A stretch of 64,000 nucleotides of DNA, from the NCBI GenBank assembly GCA_016716885.1, contig JADJUV010000003.1:100052-164051 (forward strand), read 5' to 3'. Position numbers and translations under genes: made by a program. A model generated the notes under the pieces. The model had not been told where the DNA came from, searched no databases, and saw only the letters and a program-made list of their open reading frames with translations. The DNA comes from Candidatus Trichofilum aggregatum. GTDB taxonomy: Bacteria; Chloroflexota; Anaerolineae; Promineifilales; Promineifilaceae. Below, one piece after another: positions 35,214 through 45,579 of this stretch. Position 1 is the first letter of the stretch. Each line of letters begins with the position of its first letter.

Positions 35214-35331
35214 ACGTTCCCTAACGTCAGATAAGATAAACCCGCCACCCTTTGCCATCCCTGGCTGGTTATGCTAATGTTATCCGCCGTTCGTAAAATT
35301 CATACCAGATGATCCAAATCTCTAGCACTCT

Positions 35332-36519
35332 ATGAAAAGCCTACCCAACTTCCAGCAAGAAGCGCACAACATTTTTGATGATTTGGTTCGCGTCCGGCGT
35401 GATATTCACCAATACCCCGAACTAGGATTTCAAGAGTTCCGTACCTCCAACATCGTGGCGGAAACTCTGCAACAATTGGGTTACGAAGTTCAACGTGGCA
35501 TCGCCCAAACAGGTGTTGTTGGTTTGTTGGAAGGAAGCCAACCGGGGCCGACAGTTATGCTTCGGTTTGACATGGATGCTCTACCTATTCAAGAGTTAAC
35601 CCAGGGAGGGTATGCGTCCAAAACGTCCGGGATCATGCATGCCTGTGGTCACGATGGGCATGTCTCAATGGGATTAGGGCTGGCTCAAATTTTATCCAGC
35701 TATCAGGATCAAATGGAAGGCACCCTCAAACTCGTCTTCCAACCAGCCGAAGAGGGGCTGGGAGGGGCATTCGCCATGATGGCGGATGGTGTGCTGGAAG
35801 ACCCGCGACCTGATGTGGTTTTTGCCATGCACTTATGGACAGGTGTGCCTTATGGCAAAATCCGTACGGCTGTTGGCCCCACGATGGCGGCATCCAGCGT
35901 CTTTACGCTAACTGTACAGGGCAAAGGGGGGCATGGTGCGGCACCACACGAGTCTATTGACCCCATCCTCGCGGCCGCGCACATTGTCACCGCTCTCCAG
36001 AGCATCGTTAGTCGCAATGTGGATCCCCAAGAGAGTGTGGTTGTTACCGTGGGGCAAATGACCGCTGGTACAACGTTCAACGTTATCCCCGACCATGCCA
36101 CACTTAAGGGGACCGTACGAAGTTACAATAACGAAATCCACCACATTATCTACCGGCGTATTTTAGAGATGGCCCGTAATGTCTCCACAGCCTTCCGTTG
36201 TACTGCTTCGATGGAAACAGTGGCTATTGTCCCCGCTGTCGTCAATGCGGTAGAACCCACCGAAGTCGTCAACAGGGTTGCCCGCCAGGTCGTGGGGGCC
36301 GAAAATTTAATCCACAGCCGCGAAATGGCCTCAGAAGATATGGGCTATATTTTGGAAGAAATACCGGGTTGTTACTTTTTCATCGGGGCGCGTAACGAAG
36401 AAAAGGGGTTGATTTTTCCTCACCACCATCCCCAGTTTGATTTCGATGAACGCGCTATGATTAATGGAGTAGCTACCATGGCTTACGCGGCCGCGAACTA
36501 TCTGTTTCCTACTTCCTGA
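35332..36519 (+). CDS. M20-family metal-dependent amidohydrolase (IAA/hippurate hydrolase-like)
   Basis: The 395-residue protein has the M20D pattern: HQYPELGFQEF, DMDALPIQE, HACGHDGHVSMGLG (metal ligands), FQPAEEGLGGA (Glu-Glu), the dimerisation insert GKGGHGAAPHESIDPI, and HHPQFDFDE at the end. Such enzymes cut N-acyl or N-benzoyl amino acids and similar amides; true substrate unknown. It is cytosolic with normal length. GCGGCCGC copies at 35971 and 36487 encode Ala-Ala-Ala. Confidence 0.93.
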   Translation: MKSLPNFQQEAHNIFDDLVRVRRDIHQYPELGFQEFRTSNIVAETLQQLGYEVQRGIAQTGVVGLLEGSQPGPTVMLRFDMDALPIQELTQGGYASKTSGIMHACGHDGHVSMGLGLAQILSSYQDQMEGTLKLVFQPAEEGLGGAFAMMADGVLEDPRPDVVFAMHLWTGVPYGKIRTAVGPTMAASSVFTLTVQGKGGHGAAPHESIDPILAAAHIVTALQSIVSRNVDPQESVVVTVGQMTAGTTFNVIPDHATLKGTVRSYNNEIHHIIYRRILEMARNVSTAFRCTASMETVAIVPAVVNAVEPTEVVNRVARQVVGAENLIHSREMASEDMGYILEEIPGCYFFIGARNEEKGLIFPHHHPQFDFDERAMINGVATMAYAAANYLFPTS

Positions 36520-36537
36520 TTACGGTTGATTCATTTC

Positions 36538-37419
36538 ATGCGTCGTCTTCTCATTCTCACCACCTTCACCCTTTTCTTTCTCGTTGCCTGCCAGCAACAA
36601 GGGGTTTTTCGGCCTGAAATCCCCACCCCCACAATCAGTAACGACACCATTTTGGGTGAACCCATCCTGGTTAGTTTCAGCCAACTGGCAGAAAACCTGG
36701 AGCGATACCAAAACACGCTCATTCGGGTGAGCGGTGTTTACACGCCCTTAGGCACTCCCACCTGTTTTCCCGAACGCGGGCCTCTCACCCGCTGGACACT
36801 GGTTAGCGACAACAAACAGATGAAAGTGCTCCGTTTTGAGCATGTGGTGTTGCCCCTGGCCTGGGAAGGGCTGAACATGACGGTGGATGGTGTCTGGCGT
36901 AAGTATGAAGGACCGCTAGGATGTGGCAAGAACGCGGCCGCGGGCGTAACCTGGTATCTGGATGCCGTGCGTATCATTGAACCCAACCCCATGCCCGACT
37001 TTTTGCTCAATAACCAGCCCACACCCAGTAGTGACAACGGCACCGAGATTCCCCCTAACGTTACCCCCTTCCCCGATGAGCCACCGCCCTTAGGGACTCC
37101 TTCAGATACAGGTTATCCCCCAGAACAGCCAGAAGGCGCAATCACCGCTACCCTCACACCAACCTTGTTCGCAACACCAACTCCCACACCGTCACGACCG
37201 GTAGGGATAACACCGTCACCTCAGGGGACACCATCATCAACCCCAACACCAACAGCCACCCCAACGGCTTCACCTACCGCCGGTACAGGCACCCCGGAAG
37301 GAACACCGACGGAAACACCGGGGCCTGGCACGCCATCAAGCACCCCACCCGGAACACCGTCCCCGGAGCCAACCGGTGACGATTATCCACCCTCTGCCTC
37401 TTCAACGCCGTATCCATGA
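36538..37419 (+). CDS. Hypothetical lipoprotein with long Thr/Pro tail
   Basis: The 293-residue protein has a lipoprotein signal (LVAC), a globular part of about 130 residues with LAENLERYQNTLIRVSGVYTP, resembling OB-like domains predicted in other membrane lipoproteins, and a tail of about 120 residues made mostly of Thr, Pro, Ser and Gly. The tail is probably an extended wall spacer. The ATG at 36538 is chosen over TTG 36526. Its stop overlaps the nudC start by four bases. Function is unknown. Confidence 0.75.
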   Translation: MRRLLILTTFTLFFLVACQQQGVFRPEIPTPTISNDTILGEPILVSFSQLAENLERYQNTLIRVSGVYTPLGTPTCFPERGPLTRWTLVSDNKQMKVLRFEHVVLPLAWEGLNMTVDGVWRKYEGPLGCGKNAAAGVTWYLDAVRIIEPNPMPDFLLNNQPTPSSDNGTEIPPNVTPFPDEPPPLGTPSDTGYPPEQPEGAITATLTPTLFATPTPTPSRPVGITPSPQGTPSSTPTPTATPTASPTAGTGTPEGTPTETPGPGTPSSTPPGTPSPEPTGDDYPPSASSTPYP

Positions 37420-38246
37420 AAACTTTTCTGACAAGTGTCACACCGCCCGCCACATTGCCGGAACCGGCCTGGTGGTTTGTTTTTGCTGGTGATAACCTGT
37501 TGGTCACGCTAAGCGAAAACAGCGCCACGATTCCCTGTGCTTTTGATCTGAGTGAAACGGGGTTGATACCCGTGCGCCACCATTATTTGGGCACATTGGA
37601 TGGGAGACCTTGTTTTGCCGCCGATCTCGCGGCTGGGACAGAGCCACCCACCGGAATGCAGTTTCAAGGGTTACGCCGTTTGTGGGAAAAATTAGACGAG
37701 GAGCTTTTTTTAGTGGCGGGGCGGGCGGTACAAATTGTCAACTGGGATCGCACGCATCAATTCTGCGGCCGCTGTGGTTCACCCACGGTGGATAAACCAA
37801 ATGAACGAGCGAAAGTCTGCGCCCAATGTGATCTAACCAACTTTCCCCGACTATCACCAGCCATTATCGTAGCTATTACCCGAGGTAATAAGATACTGTT
37901 GGCTCGCAACAAACGGTCCCCGGCCGGTTTTTTCAGTGTCCTGGCTGGATTTGTAGAACCAGGGGAAACATTGGAAGAATGTGTAGAACGGGAGGTCTTA
38001 GAAGAGACAGGCATTCTGGTAGACCATATTCATTATTTTGGTAGCCAGCCCTGGCCTTTCCCTCATTCATTAATGATCGGTTTCACGGCCACTTATGCGG
38101 GTGGCGAAATCGCGCCCGATCTCACGGAAATTGCCGAAGCCCATTGGTTTGCGGCGGATGAGTTACCCCTCATTCCTGGCAAAATCAGCATCTCGCGGCA
38201 ATTAATTGATTGGTTCGTAAACCAAAACGGTGGGGCCAATCCTTAA
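37416..38246 (+). CDS. nudC: NAD(+) diphosphatase / NAD-decapping hydrolase NudC
   Basis: NudC hydrolyses NAD(H) to NMN(H) and AMP and removes NAD caps from RNA. The 276-residue protein has a zinc ribbon (Cys117, Cys120, Cys135, Cys138), a complete Nudix box starting GFVEPGETLEECVEREVLEE (about 178-201) and the NudC signature SQPWPFPHSLM (210-220). It begins ATGA-overlapping with the lipoprotein gene, so translation is coupled, though no functional link is obvious. Confidence 0.95.
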   Translation: MKTFLTSVTPPATLPEPAWWFVFAGDNLLVTLSENSATIPCAFDLSETGLIPVRHHYLGTLDGRPCFAADLAAGTEPPTGMQFQGLRRLWEKLDEELFLVAGRAVQIVNWDRTHQFCGRCGSPTVDKPNERAKVCAQCDLTNFPRLSPAIIVAITRGNKILLARNKRSPAGFFSVLAGFVEPGETLEECVEREVLEETGILVDHIHYFGSQPWPFPHSLMIGFTATYAGGEIAPDLTEIAEAHWFAADELPLIPGKISISRQLIDWFVNQNGGANP

Positions 38247-38262
38247 TCCCCGAAATTTACCC

Positions 38263-38868
38263 TTAATCTGCGGCCGAATTTCGGGCTTGTCTGGTTTCAG
38301 ACTCAACCAGAACAGCTCCCATTAACTTTGCCACAATCTCTTTCGGCCAGATAGTTTGGTCATCGTATTTCGCTCCTTGCAGACTGGTTTGGCGCATAAG
38401 CACGCGCTGTAAATCGGCCCCCCGCAAGTCAGCTTCATTCAAATTAGCCCAATAAAGTTTCGCCCCTTTTAAGTTTGCCTGGCTCAAATCCGCTTTGCTC
38501 AAATCTGAGGCCCCGCGCATGGTCGTGCGTATGAGAATGGCCTTATGCAGATTGGCTCCCGCCAGTTTGGTGCCGTCCAGATTGGCCCCATGCAGGTCTG
38601 CGCCGGTTAGATTAACATCCTGCATTTTGGCGCTACGAAAATCCGCATAGGATGCCTGAACATAGCTCAGGTTGGCTTTACTTAAGTCGGCCTTAAAAAG
38701 GATGGTATTGGTCAGGATGGCCCCGCTTAAATTGGTTCCCGCCAAATTAACCTCACGGAAGTTTAGCCCGGAAAGGTCTAATCCACTCAAATCTTGTCCT
38801 GTCAGAGCGATTTTGCTTCTGGTGTAACTCAGTGCGGTTTGGACTTCTTCTCGGGTAAAATCGGCCAT
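38263..38868 (-). CDS. Pentapeptide-repeat protein
   Basis: The 201-residue protein is mostly pentapeptide repeats of the A(D/N)LXX type (LSGLDLSGLNFREVNLAGTN, ADLSKANL, ADLHGANLDG), predicted to form a right-handed quadrilateral beta helix. I choose the ATG at 38868, because AAGGAA is at a proper distance from it. Roles vary from gyrase-protecting (Qnr-like) to structural, so none is assigned. Confidence 0.9.
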   Translation of the reverse strand: MADFTREEVQTALSYTRSKIALTGQDLSGLDLSGLNFREVNLAGTNLSGAILTNTILFKADLSKANLSYVQASYADFRSAKMQDVNLTGADLHGANLDGTKLAGANLHKAILIRTTMRGASDLSKADLSQANLKGAKLYWANLNEADLRGADLQRVLMRQTSLQGAKYDDQTIWPKEIVAKLMGAVLVESETRQARNSAAD

Positions 38869-38887
38869 GATCATTTCCTTGTTGGTT

Positions 38888-39712
38888 TTAGAACCCTAAA
38901 TCTAATTGGCGGCTTTGGTATTGGACGGGTTTGTCGGCCCGGAAGGCATGAACCAGTCCGGCGTGGTGGCTTTCTTGTTTGCGAATGGTGAAGCCAGCCT
39001 GGGTGAGGAGTGTTTGCCAGTACGCGGCCGCGGGGCAGTTCCACACCAATGGCCCCATCAGGAGCATGTTTTGCGGTTGGCGCACCCGTTCCAACAAAAT
39101 CAGACGGCCCCCCGGCTTCAAAACGCGGAAAACCTCTGCCAAAAGTTGCTCCCTATCCCCACGTTGCCAAAATTCCGGCAAGGTGTAGGCCATCGTTACC
39201 ACAGGCATACTTTTATCTGGCAAGGGCAAGAGATTAACAGAACCTTCTAACCAGACAAGGCGCGGATCAGCCTGAGTCATATGAGCGGCCTGGTTTCTGG
39301 CTCGTACCAGCGCCGTACTGGGTGTCAATTGGGGGTTATACACATCGATGACGGATAGTTTGCCGGTGGTCAGGAAACGCAACAGCCGCAGAGGTATTTG
39401 CCGTCGCCCCAAATCAATGTGAGCCAGGGAATCGGTGGGGCTAATCTGGGCCCAGGTAAACAACAGCACCGTGTCATCCTGTTCATTGTGCTGATACACC
39501 ATCCACAAAGAAACACCAAAAAGGTAAATGAGTACCAGCAAAAAAGCCAACATAAGAGGAATAAACCCCCACCATTGTTGCTGAACACTGATTAGGACAA
39601 TCAGCAGAGCCAAGAGAGCGCCGCCGCCATAACCGAAAAGATAGGTGGGCCAATGGGTATAAACCTGGCGTAAAGCAGAATTCAGGCGATTTTCGGCCAC
39701 AAACTGTCTCAT
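38888..39712 (-). CDS. Membrane-anchored class I SAM-dependent methyltransferase
   Basis: The protein has two N-terminal membrane helices (about residues 25-75) and a methyltransferase-type domain: LLPLPDKSMPVVTMAYTLPE and EVFRVLKPGGRLILLERVRQ are the motif IV-VI region of Methyltransf_11 proteins. The glycine-rich SAM motif I (E/DxGxGxG) is poorly conserved (HIDLGRRQIPL), so activity is uncertain. Two starts are possible: ATG 39712, only about ten bases after a TATAAT on the minus strand, and ATG 39769 behind GGAGAGG, which adds 19 residues. The substrate could be a lipid or quinone; that is a guess from the anchor. Confidence 0.75.
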   Translation of the reverse strand: MRQFVAENRLNSALRQVYTHWPTYLFGYGGGALLALLIVLISVQQQWWGFIPLMLAFLLVLIYLFGVSLWMVYQHNEQDDTVLLFTWAQISPTDSLAHIDLGRRQIPLRLLRFLTTGKLSVIDVYNPQLTPSTALVRARNQAAHMTQADPRLVWLEGSVNLLPLPDKSMPVVTMAYTLPEFWQRGDREQLLAEVFRVLKPGGRLILLERVRQPQNMLLMGPLVWNCPAAAYWQTLLTQAGFTIRKQESHHAGLVHAFRADKPVQYQSRQLDLGF

Positions 39713-39837
39713 AGGGGTGTTATTATAGCCACGATAGCGGGATTCAGCCGCTGTGAGAATTAACCCCATTTGCCTCTCCGCACCATTGGATTTGATGGGA
39801 TATAATCGCCTTCAATCTTATTCTTGCAGGTAAAATA

Positions 39838-41469
39838 ATGAGCGAAAAACTAAACAGACGTCAATTTTTGCAGTTAGTGGGGGCAGGCACAGCCGGGTTT
39901 TTTCTTGCCCCTTGGGTACGAAATCGGGTCGCGGCCGCGACCGATGCACCGGCGAATCCTTTCACCTTTAACCCAACCGACCCGTTTGTCTGTACCGTGC
40001 CACCACCCAAAAAATTAAGTGGCACGCCTGATTTGGAAATCGCTTTAGAGGCCGTAACCGCCCAGCGGGCCATTCTTTCCGGCCAACTCACGGATGTCTA
40101 TATGTACACAGGCCAGGTGTTACAAGGCGATCCCACACGAGTGCAAAACATACCCGGCTCCTATCTCGGCCCCATTATTCGGGCACGAACGGGTGAACAT
40201 GTACGCCTTCATTTCAGTAATAACTTGCCGCAACAAACCATCGTTCACTGGCATGGTGTGCATGTGCCGGATACGGAAGATGGGCATCCCCGTTTCGGCA
40301 TCCCCCCAGGAGCCAACTACACCTATGATTTTGTAGTTATCAATCGGGCGGGTATGTATTGGTTCCATCCACACCCCCACATGTTAACTGGGGAGCAGGT
40401 GAACAAGGGTCTGGCCGGTTTATTTTTGGTCTCGGATGCGGAAGAGGACGCGGCCGCGTTGCCCTCTGGCGCTTTTGAGCTTCCCCTGGTCGTTCAAGAC
40501 CGCTCTTTTGACAGCAATAACCAGTTTATATACTCCGGAGTGGGGCTATACGGTTTTATCGGTAACACCATTTTGGTGAATGGTCAGGCCAATGCCAGCC
40601 AACTGGTTTTCGACCGGCCGTATCGTCTACGCCTGCTGAACGGCTCCAACTCCCGCATTTACAAATTTGGCTGGGCTGACGGTACACCCTTAACCATTAT
40701 CGCCACGGATGGGGGCCTGCTCGGCACACCGGTACAGCGTGATTATGTCACGCTGTCACCAGCAGAACGGGTGGATATATTGGTGGATTTTAGCCAATGG
40801 CCTGCCGATAGTGAGGTAGTCTTAAAGAGTTTGCCCTTCACCGGAGCCACGCCGCCCATTGGTAGTTTGCCTAATGGGGCTGAATTAACCGTGATGACGT
40901 TCCACGTCGCGGCCGCGAAAAACACGTACCTGCCGCTGATTCAACGTAGCCCCAACACAACTCCACTCACCAACCCCGACCTTCTGGCTCTTTCTGGTTT
41001 TCAGCGCCTAAACCCCGCCGAAGCCACCAATGCGGGCACGCCGCGTCCCTACGTTTTATACGTCAACGGGGCCAATTGGACCATCAATGGCCGCCAGTTT
41101 GAAATGACCGCTGTCGCTTCCGATGAGATTTTCCAACTGAATTCACAAGAGATTCTCGAGTTCATCAACATTCCACCGGGTGGCACGGGGAGCAACATCG
41201 AAATCGCTCATCCGATGCACCTGCATGGACCGCACTTTCAAGTGATCAGCCGCACCCCACCTGCCGATCCTACCCAATATACCCATTGGCTCACCGTTAA
41301 AGATGGCTACACTGATGAAGGTTGGAAGGATACTGTTCTGCTTATGCCCGGTGAAACGGTGCAGATACAGATTAACTTCCACACTTATGCGGGCCTTTTC
41401 CTCTATCATTGCCACAATCTGGAGCATGAGGACATGGGTATGATGCGTAACTATCGTGTTAATGCCTAA
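39838..41469 (+). CDS. Tat-exported multicopper oxidase
   Basis: The 543-residue protein has a twin-arginine signal (NRRQFLQLVGAGTAGFF, Arg7-Arg8) and the copper motifs HWHGVH, WFHPHPH, HPMHLHGPHF and HCHNLEHEDMGMM, in the usual order of three cupredoxin domains. It belongs with laccase, CueO or bilirubin-oxidase-like enzymes and oxidises phenols or metal ions with O2. A TATAAT at 39801-39806 lies 32 bases before the ATG. Four GCGGCCGC copies appear, one right after the signal peptide. Confidence 0.93.
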   Translation: MSEKLNRRQFLQLVGAGTAGFFLAPWVRNRVAAATDAPANPFTFNPTDPFVCTVPPPKKLSGTPDLEIALEAVTAQRAILSGQLTDVYMYTGQVLQGDPTRVQNIPGSYLGPIIRARTGEHVRLHFSNNLPQQTIVHWHGVHVPDTEDGHPRFGIPPGANYTYDFVVINRAGMYWFHPHPHMLTGEQVNKGLAGLFLVSDAEEDAAALPSGAFELPLVVQDRSFDSNNQFIYSGVGLYGFIGNTILVNGQANASQLVFDRPYRLRLLNGSNSRIYKFGWADGTPLTIIATDGGLLGTPVQRDYVTLSPAERVDILVDFSQWPADSEVVLKSLPFTGATPPIGSLPNGAELTVMTFHVAAAKNTYLPLIQRSPNTTPLTNPDLLALSGFQRLNPAEATNAGTPRPYVLYVNGANWTINGRQFEMTAVASDEIFQLNSQEILEFINIPPGGTGSNIEIAHPMHLHGPHFQVISRTPPADPTQYTHWLTVKDGYTDEGWKDTVLLMPGETVQIQINFHTYAGLFLYHCHNLEHEDMGMMRNYRVNA

Positions 41470-41499
41470 CCCGGACGAACCAGAACCAAAGGGGGTTTG

Positions 41500-41745
41500 C
41501 CACGAATTAAACGAATTAGTCCGAGAGGGAAAATAAAAATTCGTGACAGTCCTCACCCTGGCCCTCTCCCCCAGGGCGAGGGAATGGACACCCTTCTCCC
41601 TGGTAGGGAGAAGGGCGGGATGAGGGTAAGCGGTTCCGGTGACCAGCCACCCGGCTACCTGTATTGATACAATTTATGGGCAGATTGCGGGACTTAAGCC
41701 AAATTTTTTAATCGGCGAAATTTGGCGCTCATCTGCCGATAAATC
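41500..41745. repeat. Spacer of repeats between the oxidase and the kinase
   Basis: This 315-base spacer contains the R5 CGAATT words (about 41500-41545), a CCCTCTCCC...GGGAGAAGGG palindrome-rich stretch (about 41555-41625) and a nested hairpin with GGCAGAT/ATCTGCC and GCCAAATT/AAATTTGGC (about 41680-41745), like that at 5512-5572. No gene is seen. Confidence 0.65.
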
Positions 41746-41784
41746 TCTTGTAACTTATTCAAGGTAGAGACTTTTACTCAATAA

Positions 41785-44700
41785 ATGGTATTTAATTCAT
41801 TCCAGACCGAGCACATAAACGCCATGAATTGGCGCGAGAATATTCTCAATGCCATTTTACGTGGCACGTTCTTGTTTTCTCTTTTGGCTTTTGCCGGAGG
41901 GATCAATAATGTTGTGCAATCGTATCAGGAGAATCTGGATACACCGGAAAAGGTTCTCTTGTCGGCGGGCCTGTTATTAGCGCTGTACGCGGCCGCGATT
42001 TTTATCGTTGGTTTTGTCACCTTCAAATCAACCTTACCCTACTCCGTTCGGGCCTTAACCCTTCTCTTCGTTTTTTATGCCGTGGGCATCATTGGCCTTT
42101 ATTTCTCCGCGCTGAGCGGTGATGGCCGTATCTTCTTATTTAGCGCATGCGCCCTAACCGCCATCCTATTTGATCGTCGGGGGGCCATTCTCGCCCTCTC
42201 GCTCACCATTTCAACCCTCATCATAGCGGCCATCTGTTTTGTAACCGGCCTCATCCAAATTCCGGCCCTCTATCGCGCCAATTCCACCGATCCAACCGCC
42301 TGGTTAAGTGGCATCCTGGTTTATACCTTACTAAGCACAGCCGCAGTCATCTCCATTATCTACCTGGTTCGGAGCCTGGAAGAAAGTTTGCTGGTAGCTC
42401 AGCGAGAACAGCGCGAAATACAACGGAGTGAAAAATATTATCGTGCCCTGATTGAGAATAGTTCCGATGCAGTGGCGTTACTCAATCCGGAAGGGATTGT
42501 ACTGTATGCCAGCCCTTCAACCTGGCGCGTCATAGGTTACAACGCCGACGAATTCGTCGGTCAATACGCTTTTGCTTATGTTCACCCTGATGATGTTTCT
42601 GACGCCCGAGATTTTTTTAGTGAACTTTTCCAAACCCCAGGGCGTGTCCTAACGACTGGTTATCGGGTAAAAAGCAAAGAGGGTGAATGGCGTTGGCTGG
42701 AAGGTTCTGTGCACAATCTTTTACATGAGCCAGGTATCGAAGCCTTTGTCATCAATTACCGGGATATTACCCATCGTCGGCAGTCACAAGCGGCGCTCCA
42801 GGAAAGTGAAACTCGATTACAGCGATTGAATGGTGTCTTGCGGATCATCATGGAGATTAACCAGTTGATTGTGCGAGAACAAGATCGCCAGGCACTGCTG
42901 GATCAGGTATGTCAACTCCTCATTCGTCACCGGGAATATGCCTTTACCTGGATCGGTTTGTTAGATGAAGCAGGAACGATGTGCCGTTTCGCGGCCGCGT
43001 CCAGTCCCGTAAACCCAGAAATCTACACCTTCAAGCTAAACTCCCCTAACCACAAATTGAACTGTGTCGCCAACGCCTTGCGCGGCCGCGTGCCCCTCAC
43101 CATCTCACCAGAAACCTGTAGCCAATGCCCCGCCCTCACCTCCCCTGCGGAACATACATCACTGGCCCTGCCCATCATGCGTGGCGAACACACTCTGGGT
43201 ATATGGGTCGTATATGCCAATCACAGCGGCTTATTTGACCACGAAGAGATCACCCTACTGCAACAACTGGCTAACGACCTGGCCTACGCTCTAGAAAACC
43301 TGCTCATCGAACAACAACGCCGCCGCCGGGCCGAACAACAACAGACCCTGGCCGAAACAGCCGCGACTATCCTCTCCCAACTAGACCTGGATCGGCTTCT
43401 GATGGCAGTTACCGAAGCCGCCCGCAAAACCCTACACGCCGATCACGTTGCTCTGTACCAATATGACCCAGAACGGGATCGGGTAACTTGTCCTTTTTCC
43501 TGGGGGCTTTCGGCTGAATATGTGGACGCCGTCAATCACCAATTTCGTAACATCCCTGGGTTTAGCATCCTCAGCAATCTCGAACCCATTGCCATCAGCG
43601 ATATTCGTGAAGATGCCCGCACCAGCTTCCTACGAGAACACATGCTCCGTGAAGGATTTCTTTCCTATGTTGTTTTTCCCCTTCATGCTCCAGAGTATCC
43701 GCTTGGTGGTCTCACCATTTACCGCGATCAAACCTCTCAGTTTACAGCCGGGGATCTGGCTACCGGTCAGACTTTGGCCCACCTCATCGCCGTCGCTCTG
43801 CAAAATGTTCAACTGTTCAACAAATTAGAAAAACGGGCCAATGAAGCCGAAACATTGCGCCAGGTAGGCGCAGTCGTAGCCGCCACCCTCGAACGGGATC
43901 AAACGATTCAACTCATTTTGCAACAGTTGGCCCAGGTGGTCCCATTCGATAGTGCTTCTGTACAACTCCTGGGTGATGGGTATCTGGAAATTGTCGGTGG
44001 TCGGGGTTTGTCGGATATTCATCAAATCGTGGGGTTGCGTTTCCCCATACCGGGCAACAATCCCAATACCCTGGTTGTTCAAGAAAAGCGGCCGCATATT
44101 GTTGCCCTGGTTACTGACCAACATGGCACATTCGACCAATCTCCCCACACCCACATCAGGTCCTGGTTAGGCGTCCCCCTCATGGTTCGTGAACAGCTCA
44201 TCGGCATGTTATCCGTAGACAGCGCCATACCCGAATTTTTCACCAACGAACATGCCCGTTTCGTCACTGCCTTTGGTGATCAGGTCGCTGTTGCGTTGGA
44301 AAATGCCCGCCTCTTTGAAGAAACACGGCGACGGGCCAGTGAAATGGCCGCTCTGATTGAGTTATCCACCGTACTCCGTCTGGCTACTACCCATGATGAA
44401 ATGCAAAAATTCACCCTGGACTACGCCCTGGAACTGCTCGAAGTAGAAGAAGGAGCTATTCTGGCTCCCCTACCCCATGTTCAAGGGCTACAGGTTGTCG
44501 AATCACGCCGGTGGGCCAAACATTTGCGCGAACTAACTTACAAGCTAGATAACTCCATTGCCGGGCACGTTTTCACCAGTGGCAAGCCGCTTGTATCCAC
44601 TGATTTCACCCAGGAGACCCGTGCGCTGTCTGAAGTTTCCCAATTTTTGAAAAAGAATGGTTCACGGGCGGGTATTTTTGTCCCTCTACGTTCGGGCAAT

Positions 44701-45579
44701 GAAACGATTGGTGTTCTTTGTGTAGATACGCCCCAAAACCGTGTGTTTGATACGGATGAAGTACATTTGTTAACGGCCATTGCCGAGATTGCCGGGAGTG
44801 CCATCCATCGGGCCACGGTCATGGAAACCTTGGAACAGCGGGTCAGGGAACGCACCGTTGAATTAACCCAGGCCAATGAGCAGTTACAAGAACTTGATCG
44901 ACTAAAAGATGAGTTTGTGACCAATGTTAACCATGAACTCCGTACCCCTCTTACCAATATCATGATGTATCTGGACTTGTTGCACACACGAGGGGCCCAA
45001 TTTTTGGACCGTTATCTGCCTGTCTTACGTCGAGAGAGCAAACGGCTAACGCAACTCCTCGAAGACATGCTAACCTTGTCACGCCTGGAACAAGGTCAGG
45101 TCTCGTTTAAGCCGGAACCCCAGATATTGGATAGTTTGCTTACAGAGGTCTTTCAAACCTACGAGGCCCGTATCCGTGCCAAATCGCTAATGATTCAATA
45201 TGAACCCAACCCACAAATCCCCGCTGTTTTGGTGGATCGGGCACAAATGGTGCAAGTGTTTACCAATCTGGTGGGGAATGCGGTCGCTTATACGCCGGAA
45301 CGCGGCCGCATCGAATGCCATTTTTCCTGGGCCAAAGATGGTATGCGTTATGTGGAACTGGTCTTGCACAATACCGGCACAAGCGTGCCGCCAGAGGAGT
45401 TACCGCATCTGTTTGAGCGCTTCTATCGGGGCAAGACGGGGCGTGACTCAGGCGAGCCAGGCACGGGGTTGGGGTTGGCGATTTGCCAGGAAATTGTAGC
45501 CCGACATGGAGGTCATATCACCGGGGAGAGCGATGAGGTGAATGGTACAACCTTCCGTTTACAGCTTCCGGCGTTCTAA
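41785..45579 (+). CDS. Membrane PAS/GAF sensor histidine kinase (1264 residues)
   Basis: The protein has about six N-terminal membrane helices (20-195), a PAS domain with PAC (about 215-340), a run of four GAF domains (about 355-505, 520-680, 695-850 and 860-1020), then HisKA with VNHELRTPLTN (His1050) and HATPase_c with LVGNAVAYTPERG and GTGLGLAICQE. The membrane domain is MASE-like, type not determined. No response regulator lies next to it, so its partner is elsewhere or in the 21-26 kb island. Five GCGGCCGC copies occur. Confidence 0.92.
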   Translation: MVFNSFQTEHINAMNWRENILNAILRGTFLFSLLAFAGGINNVVQSYQENLDTPEKVLLSAGLLLALYAAAIFIVGFVTFKSTLPYSVRALTLLFVFYAVGIIGLYFSALSGDGRIFLFSACALTAILFDRRGAILALSLTISTLIIAAICFVTGLIQIPALYRANSTDPTAWLSGILVYTLLSTAAVISIIYLVRSLEESLLVAQREQREIQRSEKYYRALIENSSDAVALLNPEGIVLYASPSTWRVIGYNADEFVGQYAFAYVHPDDVSDARDFFSELFQTPGRVLTTGYRVKSKEGEWRWLEGSVHNLLHEPGIEAFVINYRDITHRRQSQAALQESETRLQRLNGVLRIIMEINQLIVREQDRQALLDQVCQLLIRHREYAFTWIGLLDEAGTMCRFAAASSPVNPEIYTFKLNSPNHKLNCVANALRGRVPLTISPETCSQCPALTSPAEHTSLALPIMRGEHTLGIWVVYANHSGLFDHEEITLLQQLANDLAYALENLLIEQQRRRRAEQQQTLAETAATILSQLDLDRLLMAVTEAARKTLHADHVALYQYDPERDRVTCPFSWGLSAEYVDAVNHQFRNIPGFSILSNLEPIAISDIREDARTSFLREHMLREGFLSYVVFPLHAPEYPLGGLTIYRDQTSQFTAGDLATGQTLAHLIAVALQNVQLFNKLEKRANEAETLRQVGAVVAATLERDQTIQLILQQLAQVVPFDSASVQLLGDGYLEIVGGRGLSDIHQIVGLRFPIPGNNPNTLVVQEKRPHIVALVTDQHGTFDQSPHTHIRSWLGVPLMVREQLIGMLSVDSAIPEFFTNEHARFVTAFGDQVAVALENARLFEETRRRASEMAALIELSTVLRLATTHDEMQKFTLDYALELLEVEEGAILAPLPHVQGLQVVESRRWAKHLRELTYKLDNSIAGHVFTSGKPLVSTDFTQETRALSEVSQFLKKNGSRAGIFVPLRSGNETIGVLCVDTPQNRVFDTDEVHLLTAIAEIAGSAIHRATVMETLEQRVRERTVELTQANEQLQELDRLKDEFVTNVNHELRTPLTNIMMYLDLLHTRGAQFLDRYLPVLRRESKRLTQLLEDMLTLSRLEQGQVSFKPEPQILDSLLTEVFQTYEARIRAKSLMIQYEPNPQIPAVLVDRAQMVQVFTNLVGNAVAYTPERGRIECHFSWAKDGMRYVELVLHNTGTSVPPEELPHLFERFYRGKTGRDSGEPGTGLGLAICQEIVARHGGHITGESDEVNGTTFRLQLPAF

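Noticed and set aside
39712..39727. Leaderless transcription of the methyltransferase
   Set aside because: TATAAT lies about ten bases before ATG 39712, but an upstream ATG (39769) with a ribosome site is equally possible, and the -35 is poor.
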